Below are positions 46,021-56,289 of a stretch of DNA of 64,000 nucleotides, one piece after another; position 1 is the stretch's first letter, and each line of letters begins with the position of its first letter. The notes beneath the pieces were generated by a model that saw nothing but the letters and a program-made list of their open reading frames with translations, was not told where the DNA came from and searched no databases. A program made the translations under genes and the position numbers. Source of the DNA: Diphasiastrum complanatum (lineage: Eukaryota; Streptophyta; Lycopodiopsida; Lycopodiales; Lycopodiaceae); contig CM055095.1 in the NCBI GenBank assembly GCA_029204225.1, positions 20,763,348 through 20,827,347 on the forward strand, written 5' to 3'.

Positions 46021-46899
46021 CTTTGAAGATGGCCAAGTCTTCAATGACTTCAAGTTATTAAACTTAACATCTGAACCATATTGTAATGATGAAATGTACT
46101 TTATATCATGATTAATAAAGGATGCCCAGGTACCTTTAAGGCACTGACTTAAGTTTCAAGGAAAGGTCCAAAGGCTAAGGGTCCTGCAAACAATGACGAG
46201 CAAAGTTCAGTTCAAGACAAAGACAACAAACCAGCGAAAATACCCTTTTGAAAATTAAGGATGTCCTTGAATAATTAGAACCATGACCTTATCATAAGGT
46301 CCAAAAAAATTCCACAAAATAAAATACAGTTGGCAATTTCAAACTCATTCAAATAATAACTAATCACTTTCCATCAAAGATTATCGAAGAAAATTTGGAG
46401 TTCTAGTCCAAATCAAAGATTTAGTAACATTGCTTCACAATTGAAGGGGTTCTGGATAAAAATCGATGAATCCTTATCGATTGAGGACACTGCAAAATAT
46501 ACCAATCAAAATAAAATTTTGCAGGTGAAAATGCTTATAAGACATTCAAGTGTCTTGGAAGAAAAGAATTGACAAGGTCAAAACAATGGGAATGACCGAA
46601 ATATACTAGGATGATCAATTTCAAAATTATGTTGAGAGGCCAAACACATATTCATGTGATGGTTTTCAAAATGAAACAAAGAAATGATGTGAAAAGTGCT
46701 ATAAGCTTATTGAAGGTCAGTTTTGAAGAAAATACACTTCTAAACTATCTAATAAATTTTTGCATACAAACATCATTGGGGTTTTGTGTACATTGACACT
46801 TGAAAAGAAATTCAGAAATATATTCAAGGAAATAAACCAACTCAATCTGACTATTTTTTATCCCGTGTTCATTTTTAATGAATTTTTTACATCATTATA
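46021..46899. other. Mostly unassigned, possibly 3' part of gene X and copia debris
   Basis: Short plus-strand ORFs (46611-46796, 46760-47032) are shadows or chance. No gene can be supported here. Confidence 0.35.
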
Positions 46900-47561
46900 T
46901 ATCTTGCAACGAAATAATTCTGAAACTGTAGCATCTGGTGCAATCCATTCATCACTTTCAAAACTAGGTAATGGAATTGGTACTATTTGTCCAAAATTTT
47001 CTTTTGTATCAGGAATGTACATTGATTCATAAAAAAAGATTCCACTATCAACTAGATCTTTTGCAGTTCTACCTCAATATTGCAGTTGTCCAATATCAGT
47101 GTGAATAACATCTAACACACATTCTAAAGATCTACTCGGCTCCCATTCATTTATGTTGGATGGATATAAATCTGCAAGAAAAAAATGATCAGATTGGCAA
47201 CTTTACTATTAGATATTTATGAATGACAAAAATCAATGTATAAAAAATATCAATACTCAAATCCTGACGGTTGAATCCTTGCACATTTATCTCTGAATGC
47301 ATATATACATGTTGGACTAGAATTTCAGAAATAGATTTTCCTCCTGATGATGTTCTGAAATTCAAAATTCTGGCCTTATAATAAGATCAAAATGATAGTT
47401 TTGACCTTTTCCTTTTTCGAAATGCTCCTCTTGATGATGGATGCATCAAAACCCAAGAGTTTTTTTTTTTATCTTCTTGTCACCCATAATCCATTATCAT
47501 CTGTCTCATTGAATAGAAGTACAGAGTCAATTGAGGAGCATGGCTTCCTTGATGGCGCCAT
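46900..47561 (-). pseudogene. Gene X, unknown spliced gene beside the right terminal repeat
   Basis: Start MAPSRKPCSSIDSVLLFNET at 47561. Exon 1 ends at 47257 (donor gtattg), with one stop (TAA in a poly-A run) and a nearby frameshift; after it the sequence reads RKRKRSKLSF, then ARILNFRTSSGGKSISEILV and HSEINVQGFNRQDL. The acceptor cttgcag at 47172 joins in phase to exon 2 (47171 to about 46900): LYPSNINEWEPSRSLECVLD, VIHTDIGQLQY, a TGA, KDLVDSGIFFYESMYIPDTK and SFESDEWIAPDATVSELF. Correct phasing across the intron argues for a real gene. No family recognised. It is 475 bp from the terminal repeat at 48036, similar to the distance of gene A from the left end. Confidence 0.55.
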
Positions 47562-47954
47562 TCGTAATTTGCATGCAAAAATCTGAAACAATGAACTATG
47601 AATCTGAAAATTTGCGTAGACAAAAAGCCATGAATCTGAGAAAAAGTGTTGGCAAAAATTTGGAACACTGATCTATTTGGCGCCACAAATTAGCTTTGGT
47701 TATCCTTGTTAACCATGGTTTGACAATGCATATACATTAATGGTACATTAATTTTCTCATCTCAACCATCTGTCATATTCATTTTCAATATTTTTGGGTC
47801 TCTTCGGGCAGTGATGAGCTGGAAGGGCAAGCCTCATCAATTAATAGCATTTCCACATGCTGCCCGACGAAACAACAATATATTTAAAAAGTTTTTATTT
47901 TATTTATATTTGGAAAATTCTACGTTATGTAGAACCCCGAAGCTAAGATCTCAA

Positions 47955-48036
47955 ATGGTCCACATGGCAACAAAATTAAGAAAATTAATAAAAAAATATT
48001 TTTCAAAGGCCCTCGTCGGGCTCTAAGTTTTTCTAA
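47955..48036 (-). repeat. Right terminal repeat, candidate end of copy 1
   Basis: On the minus strand: TTAGAAAAACTTAGAGCCCG, then GAGGGCC, an A/T-rich spacer, and GTTGCCATGTGGACC. It corresponds to the 30206 end (TTAGAGAAAATATGGGCCC, GAGGGCCC, GCCATGTAGGA) with the spacer longer by about 25 bp. The plus-strand flank is atgctaacc. Confidence 0.55.
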
Positions 48037-48739
48037 TGCTAACCATGAATAGCCCTCTAACAACATCACTTGTGCATCAAGGGACTAATAGATATCCAAT
48101 CCTTAATAGAGGCTAAATTGAAAGTGAATTACAGATCTACTAGGATTTCAAGATGATTTTACACAACTTTCATTCTGTTTTATCATATTTGGCAATTACT
48201 AGATCCATAAAAGCTTTTACTCTTAGTGATTAAAATCTAATTTCAATTAAAGATTATTTCAAGTAAACATGAGCTTACCTGGTGGACCTACACTTTTATG
48301 CAGAATCTTTTATAATCATTCTTGCCAAGTAGGAAAAGAGTTGAGCACATCTTTTTAGCCTGAATTTATTGATTTTTCTATATAACCACCAATGATTTGG
48401 AATAGAAAATGTATTGTTTCTAGCCCAAAAGAATGAAGAAATCACAATAATAAGATAAAATTTTGACAAAAGCGCAAGACATTTGTGTCAATGACACAAA
48501 CATGCAGATTTGATACATTCTCCATCAGTTGCTACTGAAAAACAATAGATGAATACATTACTGATTAAAATATTGTCATGTATCTTAGATACATGAGTGT
48601 TTGAAAGTGCATAATAATATTCATTGTAATCTTTGTTAGGCTCAAAAAGAATTATTAGCCTTAAGGAGAAGGCAGTTCCCTTTTCAAGGGTCGTAAATTA
48701 GGATAACAAGCCAAATAGGGCTTAAAGTAGACTTCACAA
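48037..48739. other. Unassigned
   Basis: No gene or repeat recognised. Confidence 0.4.
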
Positions 48740-49033
48740 GGCCTAACTAAAGTAGGTATCCATTATGTTGAGTTAGAAAATGGGCTTTTTAAGGAATGAT
48801 CATCATTTTGGTACTTTATGTTGATGACATCATTTTGACAGGAAATGATGATGAAGGCATAAGCAAAGTAAAAGTTGATTTATCTAGTGAGTTCAAGATG
48901 GAGATCTAGGCTTCCTAGAGTTTATACTTGGGATAGAAGTGTCTAGAAGTAGCAATTGTACTTTCATAAGTCAATATAAGTATGCTACTTCCATTCCTGA
49001 AAGATTTGGTATGAAAGATTGTAAGGGGATTGA
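48740..49033 (+). pseudogene. Copia reverse transcriptase fragment with YVDD box
   Basis: Frame-shifted translation gives YVELENGLFKE, IIILVLYVDDIILTGNDD and a ...SSEFKM..LGFLEFILGIEVS stretch, the second half of copia RT. It stops at 49033, directly abutting an LTR. RNase H is missing. Confidence 0.8.
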
Positions 49034-49717
49034 TGTTAAAAATTCACAATTCTAGCTTGACTAGTTTTGGTCATATGACTTGTAAATAGTTAGATGGTCA
49101 TGATGTGGCTTGTCACACGTGCCAAATAGAATAGGATTCCATTCATAAGGATGTTCTCAAGTAGATCTAAGTGTTAGAAACCTTTGGAATGAGTCCAAAT
49201 TATGCTTAGATACAAGAGAGAAAAAATAAGAGCTATTTTTGGTAATTTTTGCATTGTTGAGGGATCTCCAAGATTCCAACCCTAACTTGGTAGAGATGAA
49301 AGATCCACCAAAATTAGCATTAGGGATAGGTTTAGGGCTACTCATACTTGCCCAAAACCGTGATGGATCATGTATATATAGGTGATAATATCTCACAAAA
49401 ATCAATCAAGCAATTTCATGATTTTTCTCTCATAATGGTGCAATTGCTCTCTATGTTCATAATTGTTTGAGTACTTGTGATTACTAATGATTATAGGATT
49501 GAATGTAGGTCTGGTATACAGTACTCAGACTGTGGGAGGCCGTACTTTCACACGTGTAAAGCCTTCTTCAAGATTTTGGTCCATTTTAGTGAGGTTCAAG
49601 CATAGATTTTTGATGGATTTTGATGGTTCAACTTGTGCTAATCTTATGAAATCATAATCTATTGTTTTCCTTATCATTTCAAGTGTTTTAGGATCCTTAT
49701 TTGCTGTAATTTTTACA
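49034..49717 (+). repeat. Copia LTR followed by a primer site
   Basis: TGTTAAAAATTCACAATTC to GTAATTTTTACA, 684 bp. A canonical primer site follows at 49718. It shares aggccgtac...tt(c)acacgtgt words with the LTR at 2479. By its primer site it is a 5' LTR, yet an RT fragment lies just upstream. Confidence 0.82.
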
Positions 49718-49729
49718 TGGTATCAGAGC
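49718..49729 (+). other. Primer-binding site, initiator tRNA-Met type
   Basis: TGGTATCAGAGC, exact, directly after the LTR. Only about 56 bp of leader follow before transposon copy 2 starts at 49786. Confidence 0.92.
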
Positions 49730-49785
49730 CTACAGGCTGAAATGTCTGTACATCCCTTCCATCAAACCAGGTGTTCGATAACCAT

Positions 49786-49840
49786 TAGAGGAGTTCTCAA
49801 TATCAAAAAGACCCTTTAAGGAATGCCATGTAGGATATAC
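49786..49840 (+). repeat. Left terminal repeat of copy 2
   Basis: TAGAGGAGTTCTCAATATC, then AAAAAGACCCTTTAAGGAAT and GCCATGTAGGA. The first ~35 bp match both ends of the 370-bp element at 44141; the whole matches copy 1 at 30206. Confidence 0.8.
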
Positions 49841-50308
49841 AAAAATATCAAAATAAATAAAACAATATTGTTTATTTGCTTGCCCACACCACTCCCAAGG
49901 CCTCCCCAACTCCCAATGATCTAACCACAGTGTCTATAGTCGCAGTTAAGAACTGTTAACAGTTCGCAGTATAACTTGACTAAATTCAAAAATATTCCCT
50001 CCATTGGTTACGAAAAGGGCAATATTTTCACTGGATCTAGAATATGACCACCATCCCCAAATTCGAATCAGGAAAAATTGCAAAATGTTTACATATGCAT
50101 TCCTTCCACGAGAATGGAAATATGAGCGCCAACTACCTATTGGAATGAAAAAATGAGCGACATTTCCAAATTTGAATCAAGCATACAAGCATGGAGATTG
50201 GATTGATCGTACATGGTATATAATATAATCAAAGATGAGTATTTTTTTTTGCTTCATAGAATCTGGTCATAGTACTTTGATGCAACTGATTACTCTATTA
50301 TTTTTTTG
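49841..50308 (+). promoter_or_regulatory. Gene A 5' region, copy 2
   Basis: Non-coding region; shares AATATTCCCTCC and the preceding stretch with copy 1. It contains a tgcgcagt-like tandem (aactgttaacagttcgcag, 49956) but no TATA box that I trust. Confidence 0.4.
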
Positions 50309-52957
50309 ATGATGACATTATATCATCTACATGTGGATATCCTTGTTGATTTGGCACCTTTGCAGAGAAGAGGAGGCAAAGGAGTTCAAATATCTGTTGA
50401 AGATCGTTCTCGTTACAGGGCAGAAGGAAAGAAAAACGTGGATTTGTGGACAGATGGAACATTATATTTACAAGATCCAAGCACTTTGACACATCCCACA
50501 TTCTCTTCAATAACTCATTTATTTACATGGATATGCAATGGGCATAGTGGATTACTAGAATATTGTGAAAGATTGCAAAACCATGGAAAACAACTTTATA
50601 TGAATAAAGTTCACTTTTTAGAAGGTGAGTTAATCTGGATATCCTCTTATTGTCAGAATAGAGATTGTCATCTCCAAAAGATGTTAGAAGAAAATGAACA
50701 ACTTAAAAAAAATAATGAATTATTACAGAAGATAGCAATCAATATCAAATCAGAACTAGAGCAAATGCAATCAGTCTTACAGTCTATTCGTATTGAAAAC
50801 TTACAATTACTGAAGGATGTGGATTTGGTAAAGAAGAAGGCTGAAAGTAAGAAGCGAAAGCGACAAAGTTGCAAGGATATTCAAACATTTTCAAAAGGAG
50901 GTTATCGAAATAGAAGGATCCGCGCATTCAAGTAAGCATATTCTAAATTTTGTAAGTTTTTCAATGACATTTGGATTTAATTTCAGCTATGATGATATTC
51001 TGTTAACTATCTATTTTTTTTGCAGATCTGCATTAGTAGCTCCTTGGAATATTAAAGACAATGCTTCACTAGGAATGTCATTGGGCACAATATTGACTTG
51101 CAAATCCACTGAGCGTATCATGATGAACAATAGGATTTCAAATGTAAAGTGTAAAATAGCAGAGTCTTTGATGGTGGACATTCAAAATATTTTAGATAAG
51201 ACTATAGTTCAGGGTGCTTGTGATTTTGTAGGTATTAGTAGGGAAGCATATGCAACAATATTTAAACTAATTAGAGAAGCTTTTAAGCAAGTTCAAATTA
51301 GAAAAGTCCCAATCCCTAGGACATACCACTTGAAGAAAGAGAGGGATACATTAAACATAGGTATGCGTAAGATCAATGGAACTCCATTCGATATAGACGA
51401 GGTGTATGAAACTGATGGAAGATCGATATTCTATAATTCATCAAACAATTTATTTGTTGATCTAAATTACTTGCTGAGATACATCGTCACATTCTATGAT
51501 ATAACCTATGAAAAGGTGAATGGCAAAATAATCATAGTACTTAAGTTAGATGAGTCGAAAATTGTGAAAGGACAGAAGATGGAAAGGGTTAGTATAACTC
51601 TCAAGAATGGTGCTCTATCCCAAACAGAGAACCAAGAAGATTTCAAATTCAGTGTCCAGTCAGAAAATGATATATGGTGGTTGGCAGCATTTCAGGTAAC
51701 TAGCCTCATTATTACATTACATTCATTGAATAGTATTAATACATTGTAAACTAAGTATGATTAATTCTTTGGACAGGTGCTGAAAGAGGATCGTGATATA
51801 TTATCATGGATATTCTCAAGGACATCTTATCCTAGGATCATCAAGGACCATATGGATGGAGGATTTCTCAATGTTCCAGGAGTTGGAGACTTCAATGTTG
51901 AATGGCACTTAGCAGGTGATTTGAAAACATTGAAATGTATGTATAATGTCTCTCACGGTGCTACATCAAAACACCCTTGTTTGTACTGCATGAAAATGGC
52001 AAAAGATGTAATCAGGAGTGTAGGAATTACTAGAGAATATGCAGATCCAAACTGGAAGCCTGTGCTGCCTATCCCCTTGAAAAATGTGCATGTTTGCACT
52101 CTTCATGCAGAAGTTAGATTAATAGAAAAGATCATGTATCTTCATATAGTTTTTGCTTGGAATACTAAGCCAGCATCATTAGCAAAGGAAGCTATCTCTC
52201 AATTAGAAGACGTTTGATCAAAAGCAAGACTCCATAAAGGACATGTCAAAATTCAAAAAGATGAAAAGCTTTCAGGAAAGAATGCGAACATGCCAACTAA
52301 GCCAAGCATAGGAGGAGCAAATGCACGTCGTTTTCTATCAAATCATACTGGTAAGGCTTCTAATATTCAACACTCAGTCTGGACAGATATTATTGCTGCC
52401 ACTCATGACTTCGAGAAAGACGGCAAAACCAGAGTACTAAAAGTTGATGTATGGAAAAAGCTTGATAGTATGATTGCTATTTTAAGAAAAGAAAAATACT
52501 CTGATATTGATAAGAAAGTTGTCCGAAGGACTTGTGTCGAGTTTGTTAATGCAATATCAAAAGCATGGGGAGAAGATCACATCACTCATTACATGGTTAG
52601 TATAAAATTTTCAAAATGTTTTCAAATTTTCATATATATTTAGATCTAAACATAAGACTAACGTTATGATTTTGACATATGCAGCACATACTAAGAGATC
52701 ATACAACATTTTTTGCAAATACATATGGAAGCTTGAGTCTATGGTCATCACAAGGGATGCAAAAGTCACACTGGCAAGCACAAGCAACATTTCATAGAAA
52801 AACACAACATGGAGGAACCAATGAAAAACGAAACTACATTTGTCAATTGTTTCAGTGGTTCTACTGTAGAGTTCAGATTCGACATATAACAAAGTCCTCA
52901 CAATACAACAAGCTTAGAAAAGCATGCAAGTTCATACAAGAAGAGAAAATTAGATGA
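50309..52957 (+). CDS. Gene A copy 2, candidate transposase, 4 exons, one internal stop
   Basis: Exons 50309-50931, 51026-51695, 51777-52595 and 52685-52957; every intron has GT-AG ends and phases that join correctly, giving about 794 residues. The start is set by alignment with copy 1 (M-T-LYHLHVD). Exon 1: N-terminal domain with YHLHVD and KKNVDLWTDGTLY, then a long coiled coil (LQKMLEENEQLKKNNELLQK) and a basic block (KKKAESKKRKRQ). Exon 2: VLKLDESKIVKGQKMERVSI and ENDIWWLAAFQV. Exon 3: NVEWHLAGDLKTLKCMYNV, HPCLYCMK, HVCTLHAEVRLIEKI. Exon 4: GSLSLWSSQGMQKSHWQA. The order Asp, CxxC, (E), Glu/Gln near a C-terminal W..QGM(E/Q)KSH would suit an RNase H-fold transposase; the family is not identified. 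TGA at 52216 replaces the TTG of copy 1. The E of GMEKSH is Q here. Convergent with gene B, 112 bp apart. Confidence 0.75.
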
Positions 52958-53069
52958 TTGTTGAGTAGAAGATCATCATGACATGTTCAGAATTGCTTTG
53001 CAAATTCATTGAACAAGAGAGGAGCAATACCCAATGTAAATGTATTGATTGTATTATACAAAGTGTCAA

Positions 53070-54530
53070 CTATTCATCATCAGATCTTGTATCAGATTCT
53101 ATGGTAGTATTGTCATGAAGAAATTCTCTGCTAGCGTATGCATCTAATAGATGTGCATTATCCTTATTTCCACTAAGCTCAATATAAGTGGAATACAATG
53201 AATAATGGGAGCTCCTTAAAGGAACATTCCCATCAGTAAAGCCTAAAATGTTCAAAACATAAGATCTTTTGACAAAATGATCTTATTTGTCTTAACAGAT
53301 TTATGTCCTGCTAAATAAAATGATAAAGCTTTAACTGCCATTATAAGACTCTCCCCGACTGGGCTCAGCTTGGAATGAGCAATACAGATCTCACTCTTCA
53401 AGAAATGCCGAAGATAGTGGCGCAGTTCACTGTCCCTCTGGAATGAGGATGCATGTTGTCTGAAACCACCTCGTCTCACAGCAAAATCATCTATTATGAG
53501 AGCATCCTGCAATAGAAAATATGTTAGCAAAAACACATTCAGTGATTGAAAACATTCAAATGCAAGGAAGATTAAACACTTACACATTCTTCATCCTCAG
53601 CAGCAACCAGATCAGGATGATCAATATAATGACCACGTACTGAAGTGGAATCATCAGTGAAACACATTAATGATGGATGAGGGAATCCCATCTGGGATTG
53701 AAATGCCGTGAATTCTTCATCGGATGGTCTGCCTCGCCCATCCTCAGCTATATTTGATAAAGTCTTATTTAGGCATTCTTCACCAGTCATAAGACCCTCC
53801 TCATCATCAAAATCAATACCAGCAACAAGGTCATTTGTCTCAAAATCTACAAAGTCGGAGAATTCGGAAATTGTGCCGGATAATAAGCGTAGAACCTCAT
53901 CCTCACGATAGTCAAAAAATTTACATAAATCAGCAGTAGTAAAATATACATCGTCATTAATATGATATACAGGCAAATTGAAAAGACATTTCGAATCCTC
54001 CATAGATTTGGATTCATCATCAGATGTATTTTGGCCAATGAAAGAATCCCGGAGAACATCAGTATTTAAATCAATGAAGTCACTTTCTTTATCAGGAGTG
54101 TCGACAAGAAAGTGACTGATATCCTTAATGGCTGACTGAACAGAAGAGGGTGCAAAAGGAGGGTCAGCAACAGGAAACTCATCATCATCTGGGATCTGAA
54201 CTAAAAGAAAAAGTACGAAACCACTCTGATATTCACAACATTTCTTGTTGCAATACGGACACATAGAACTACTTTTGAAAAGATCAAACAATTCGGTGGA
54301 CATTCTATCCAGTCTATGTCTAAAAGCTGGGAAGAAATGAGCAAGATCAGTATATCTCTGAATCTGACATAATGTTCATAAAATACGTCAGAATTTGGTT
54401 GTGCAATCCTGAAAACATGTAGATAAGGCCTGAATAGGCTGTGGAAGTAGTCCAGATTTTCAGTAATCCCAAATTCACTCAAAAATGAACTCAAGCCTGA
54501 TTCTCGTGAGGATGATGAGGAAGAGGCCAT
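53070..54530 (-). CDS. Gene B copy 2, acidic zinc-motif protein of unknown function, 3 exons
   Basis: Start MASSSSSSRESGLSSF at 54530; a start at 54587 is possible but would read through a regulatory repeat. Exon 1 (54530-53584) has one frameshift near 54350, then HRLDRMSTELFDLFKSSSMC, CPYCNKKC, and a long Asp/Glu-rich region (SDFIDLNTDVL, then YREDEVLRLLSG and DEEGLMTGEECLN), ending DEEC before donor gtaagt. Exon 2 starts at 53506 after ttgcag: IDDFAVRRGGFRQHASSFQR, SELRHYLRHFLKSEI. Exon 3 (53242-53070): LRSSHYSLYSTYIELSGNKD to the stop. The exon 2/3 junction phase is not resolved. No Kelch repeats, so it is not an obvious RAG2 analogue. A partner of gene A is inferred only from their constant convergent pairing in three copies. 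Confidence 0.68.
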
Positions 54531-55361
54531 GGCAGTAGCGTGAATATCGCACTTGTGCGTGCGGGAGAACTGAACCAAAACTAACAATCAAAATGGTGCA
54601 GAAGATGGATATGTACGGCAAACAGATATAGAATATCGCACTTGTGCGCGAGTAGGTATACTTGCAAGCAAACGGACATAAATGAGCGCGCACAAAAGCG
54701 ATAGTTTGCGAATTTTGAGAACGCAAAAGGTAAAAAGTTATTCGGTTTTCGTGCCATTTATACTAAATTTTTGCACGTGTGGTCAACGGACTTATGACAT
54801 GTGTCTACTTTCAATTCGACAACAGGCGCAGGCACGTGTGAGATGACACCTGCACACGTGTGAAATGACACCTAGACATGTGTCGCGTGTTCATTCGAGT
54901 GCTTATAAACACGTGTTGCTCTCGCATTCGATCGTACAAATCCCACATGTGTAGTGTGACAGAGTGACACGTGTCGCACTCGCATTTGTCCGTACAACTC
55001 CCACACGTGTGACAGGACGTTCTTTTGCATGTGCGAACCCCGATATAAAATCACAAATTTCGATGAATTCTTTTCACTTTTTTTTCGCTCTGCATATCGC
55101 ATTTGTGCGCGCCCTTCACGATCAAAATTCCTCCTACTACCTTCCATGCGCACAGGTCCGATACCTCTTCCTATGTGTCACCCCATATCGCACTTGTGCA
55201 TCTTTCCTCAAATCTAATCGTTCTCTCTGATAATCGGCTCGCATAGGTCTGATATACCATACATTCTGTCCGTACATAGCGGTCCTCTGCGAGTTCGTTA
55301 TGATCCCTTCATTCTCATCCTAACCTTCACGCACAAGTCCGCTATCACATACTTCACGCCC
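54531..55361. promoter_or_regulatory. Divergent promoter between gene B and H3-like, copy 2
   Basis: TATA-like atttata (54756-54762) faces gene B; tataaaa (55044-55050) faces the H3-like gene, about 312 bp before its ATG. The ~280 bp between hold six CACGTG and four CATGTG words spaced roughly every 20-35 bp. Outside the boxes, four copies of ATATCGCA(C/T)TTGTGC lie at 54544, 54633, 55094 and 55185. Layout and spacing match copy 1 although the sequence has diverged. Confidence 0.72.
54544..55200. repeat. Four dispersed palindromic 16-mers around the divergent promoter
   Basis: ATATCGCACTTGTGCG at 54544-54559 and 54633-54648, ATATCGCATTTGTGCG at 55094-55109, ATATCGCACTTGTGCA at 55185-55200. 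The core CGCACttGTGCG is palindromic. Two lie in the gene B leader and two in the H3 leader, i.e. downstream of each TATA box. Confidence 0.85.
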
Positions 55362-56159
55362 ATGGATAGGAGAAAGCAAACAAGGAGAGACTTCTTCTCT
55401 CCTGGCTCATCCTCATCTCCTGCGGTTGCCATCACACCCCTTGCTAGACCTAGAATGCGCAACCGCAGCAGATGGATCTCTAAGATATGCAAGTATCAGA
55501 GGTCAACAACTATGTTGATCCCAAGAGCTCCATTCTACCGTGCTGTCCAGAACATTATAAGAAATGATCTCAAATAGCACGTTAGATTCACACCGAGTGC
55601 TCTTCAGTGCCTTTAGGACGCTGCTGAAGATTATATTAGCCTTTTTTTTTAGGATTCTTTTTTGCTTGCCATCCATACCAAGAGGGTTACCATAATGCCC
55701 AAGGATTTTCAGCTTCTGATCAGAATGAGGGATAGGTACTATAGGTTACATGTATCTCAGCCTGCTGCTCCTAGACCAACTCCTGTAGATAGGACTCATC
55801 TTCCTACGAAGCGTCCTAGGAAGCAGACAACCCCCAAGCGTGCTTCTAAGAAAGTGAAGCCTATCCCAGAATCCATTGTAGATAATGTTGCTGTTGATAA
55901 TGCTGTAAATATAGCTACCTCTATTTTGGATACTCCTAATCTCAAAGACAGACGGGCTTCTATCAGTGATCATGTGATAGAGTCCGGGCTGACACTCTTG
56001 CAATTTGACATTGCAAGAGATTCATCAAACGAGTTGCTGGTGCTGAGTAACTTTCTGCTCCAGGCTTTCAAAGAGAATAATGACACATTGTCACAATATC
56101 TGACAAGTGGATTCACACCAGCAACAAAGTATCTGGTCATTCCTTATCATACCAAGTAG
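55362..56159 (+). pseudogene. Histone H3-like fold with basic tail, copy 2
   Basis: Starts MDRRKQTRRDFFSPGSSSSP. The fold begins KYQRSTTMLIPRAPFYRAV, where the LIPxAPFxR form recalls plant centromeric H3. It continues IRNDLK, a TAG, HVRFTPSALQCL, a TAG, DAAEDYISLFF, a TAG, then DSFLLAIHTKRVTIMPKDFQ, the H3 C-terminal signature. Apart from the three in-frame TAGs the frame is continuous. After RMRDRYYRLHVSQ a tail of about 130 residues follows: basic (KRPRKQTTPKRASKKVK), then helical (DNVAVDNAVNIATSIL; SNELLVLSNFLLQAFKENND), to K at 56156. A splice donor (gtagga) overlaps the stop at 56157, so the reading frame may join the protease exons downstream. Not a normal host H3: the tail length is several times greater. 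Confidence 0.85.
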
Positions 56160-56289
56160 GATATATTAAGTGTTTCTTCCTTTTTTATGCATTAACATTG
56201 ACATTTTCAATTTAAATAGTTCTCAGAATTGTCGCTAAAGTACTTTCAATCTTATTTTGCAATAAACCTGATCTCTATTAAGAGATCTG

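Noticed and set aside
50309-52957. Firm assignment of gene A to RAG1/Transib
   Set aside because: A few local resemblances (GS..xW.S.G near the C-terminus, a CxxC pair, an LH.(D/E) motif) are suggestive, but spacing and other residues cannot be verified without a profile search.
53070-54530. Gene B as a RAG2 counterpart
   Set aside because: The convergent A/B layout resembles ProtoRAG, but B has no Kelch repeats or PHD-like pattern that I can see; only CPYC and acidic stretches. Left as unknown.
55362-56159. An ordinary host histone H3 or CENH3 gene
   Set aside because: Stops in the fold, a tail far longer than any H3, introns and protease exons downstream, and a second copy in the same place next to gene B argue for element cargo.
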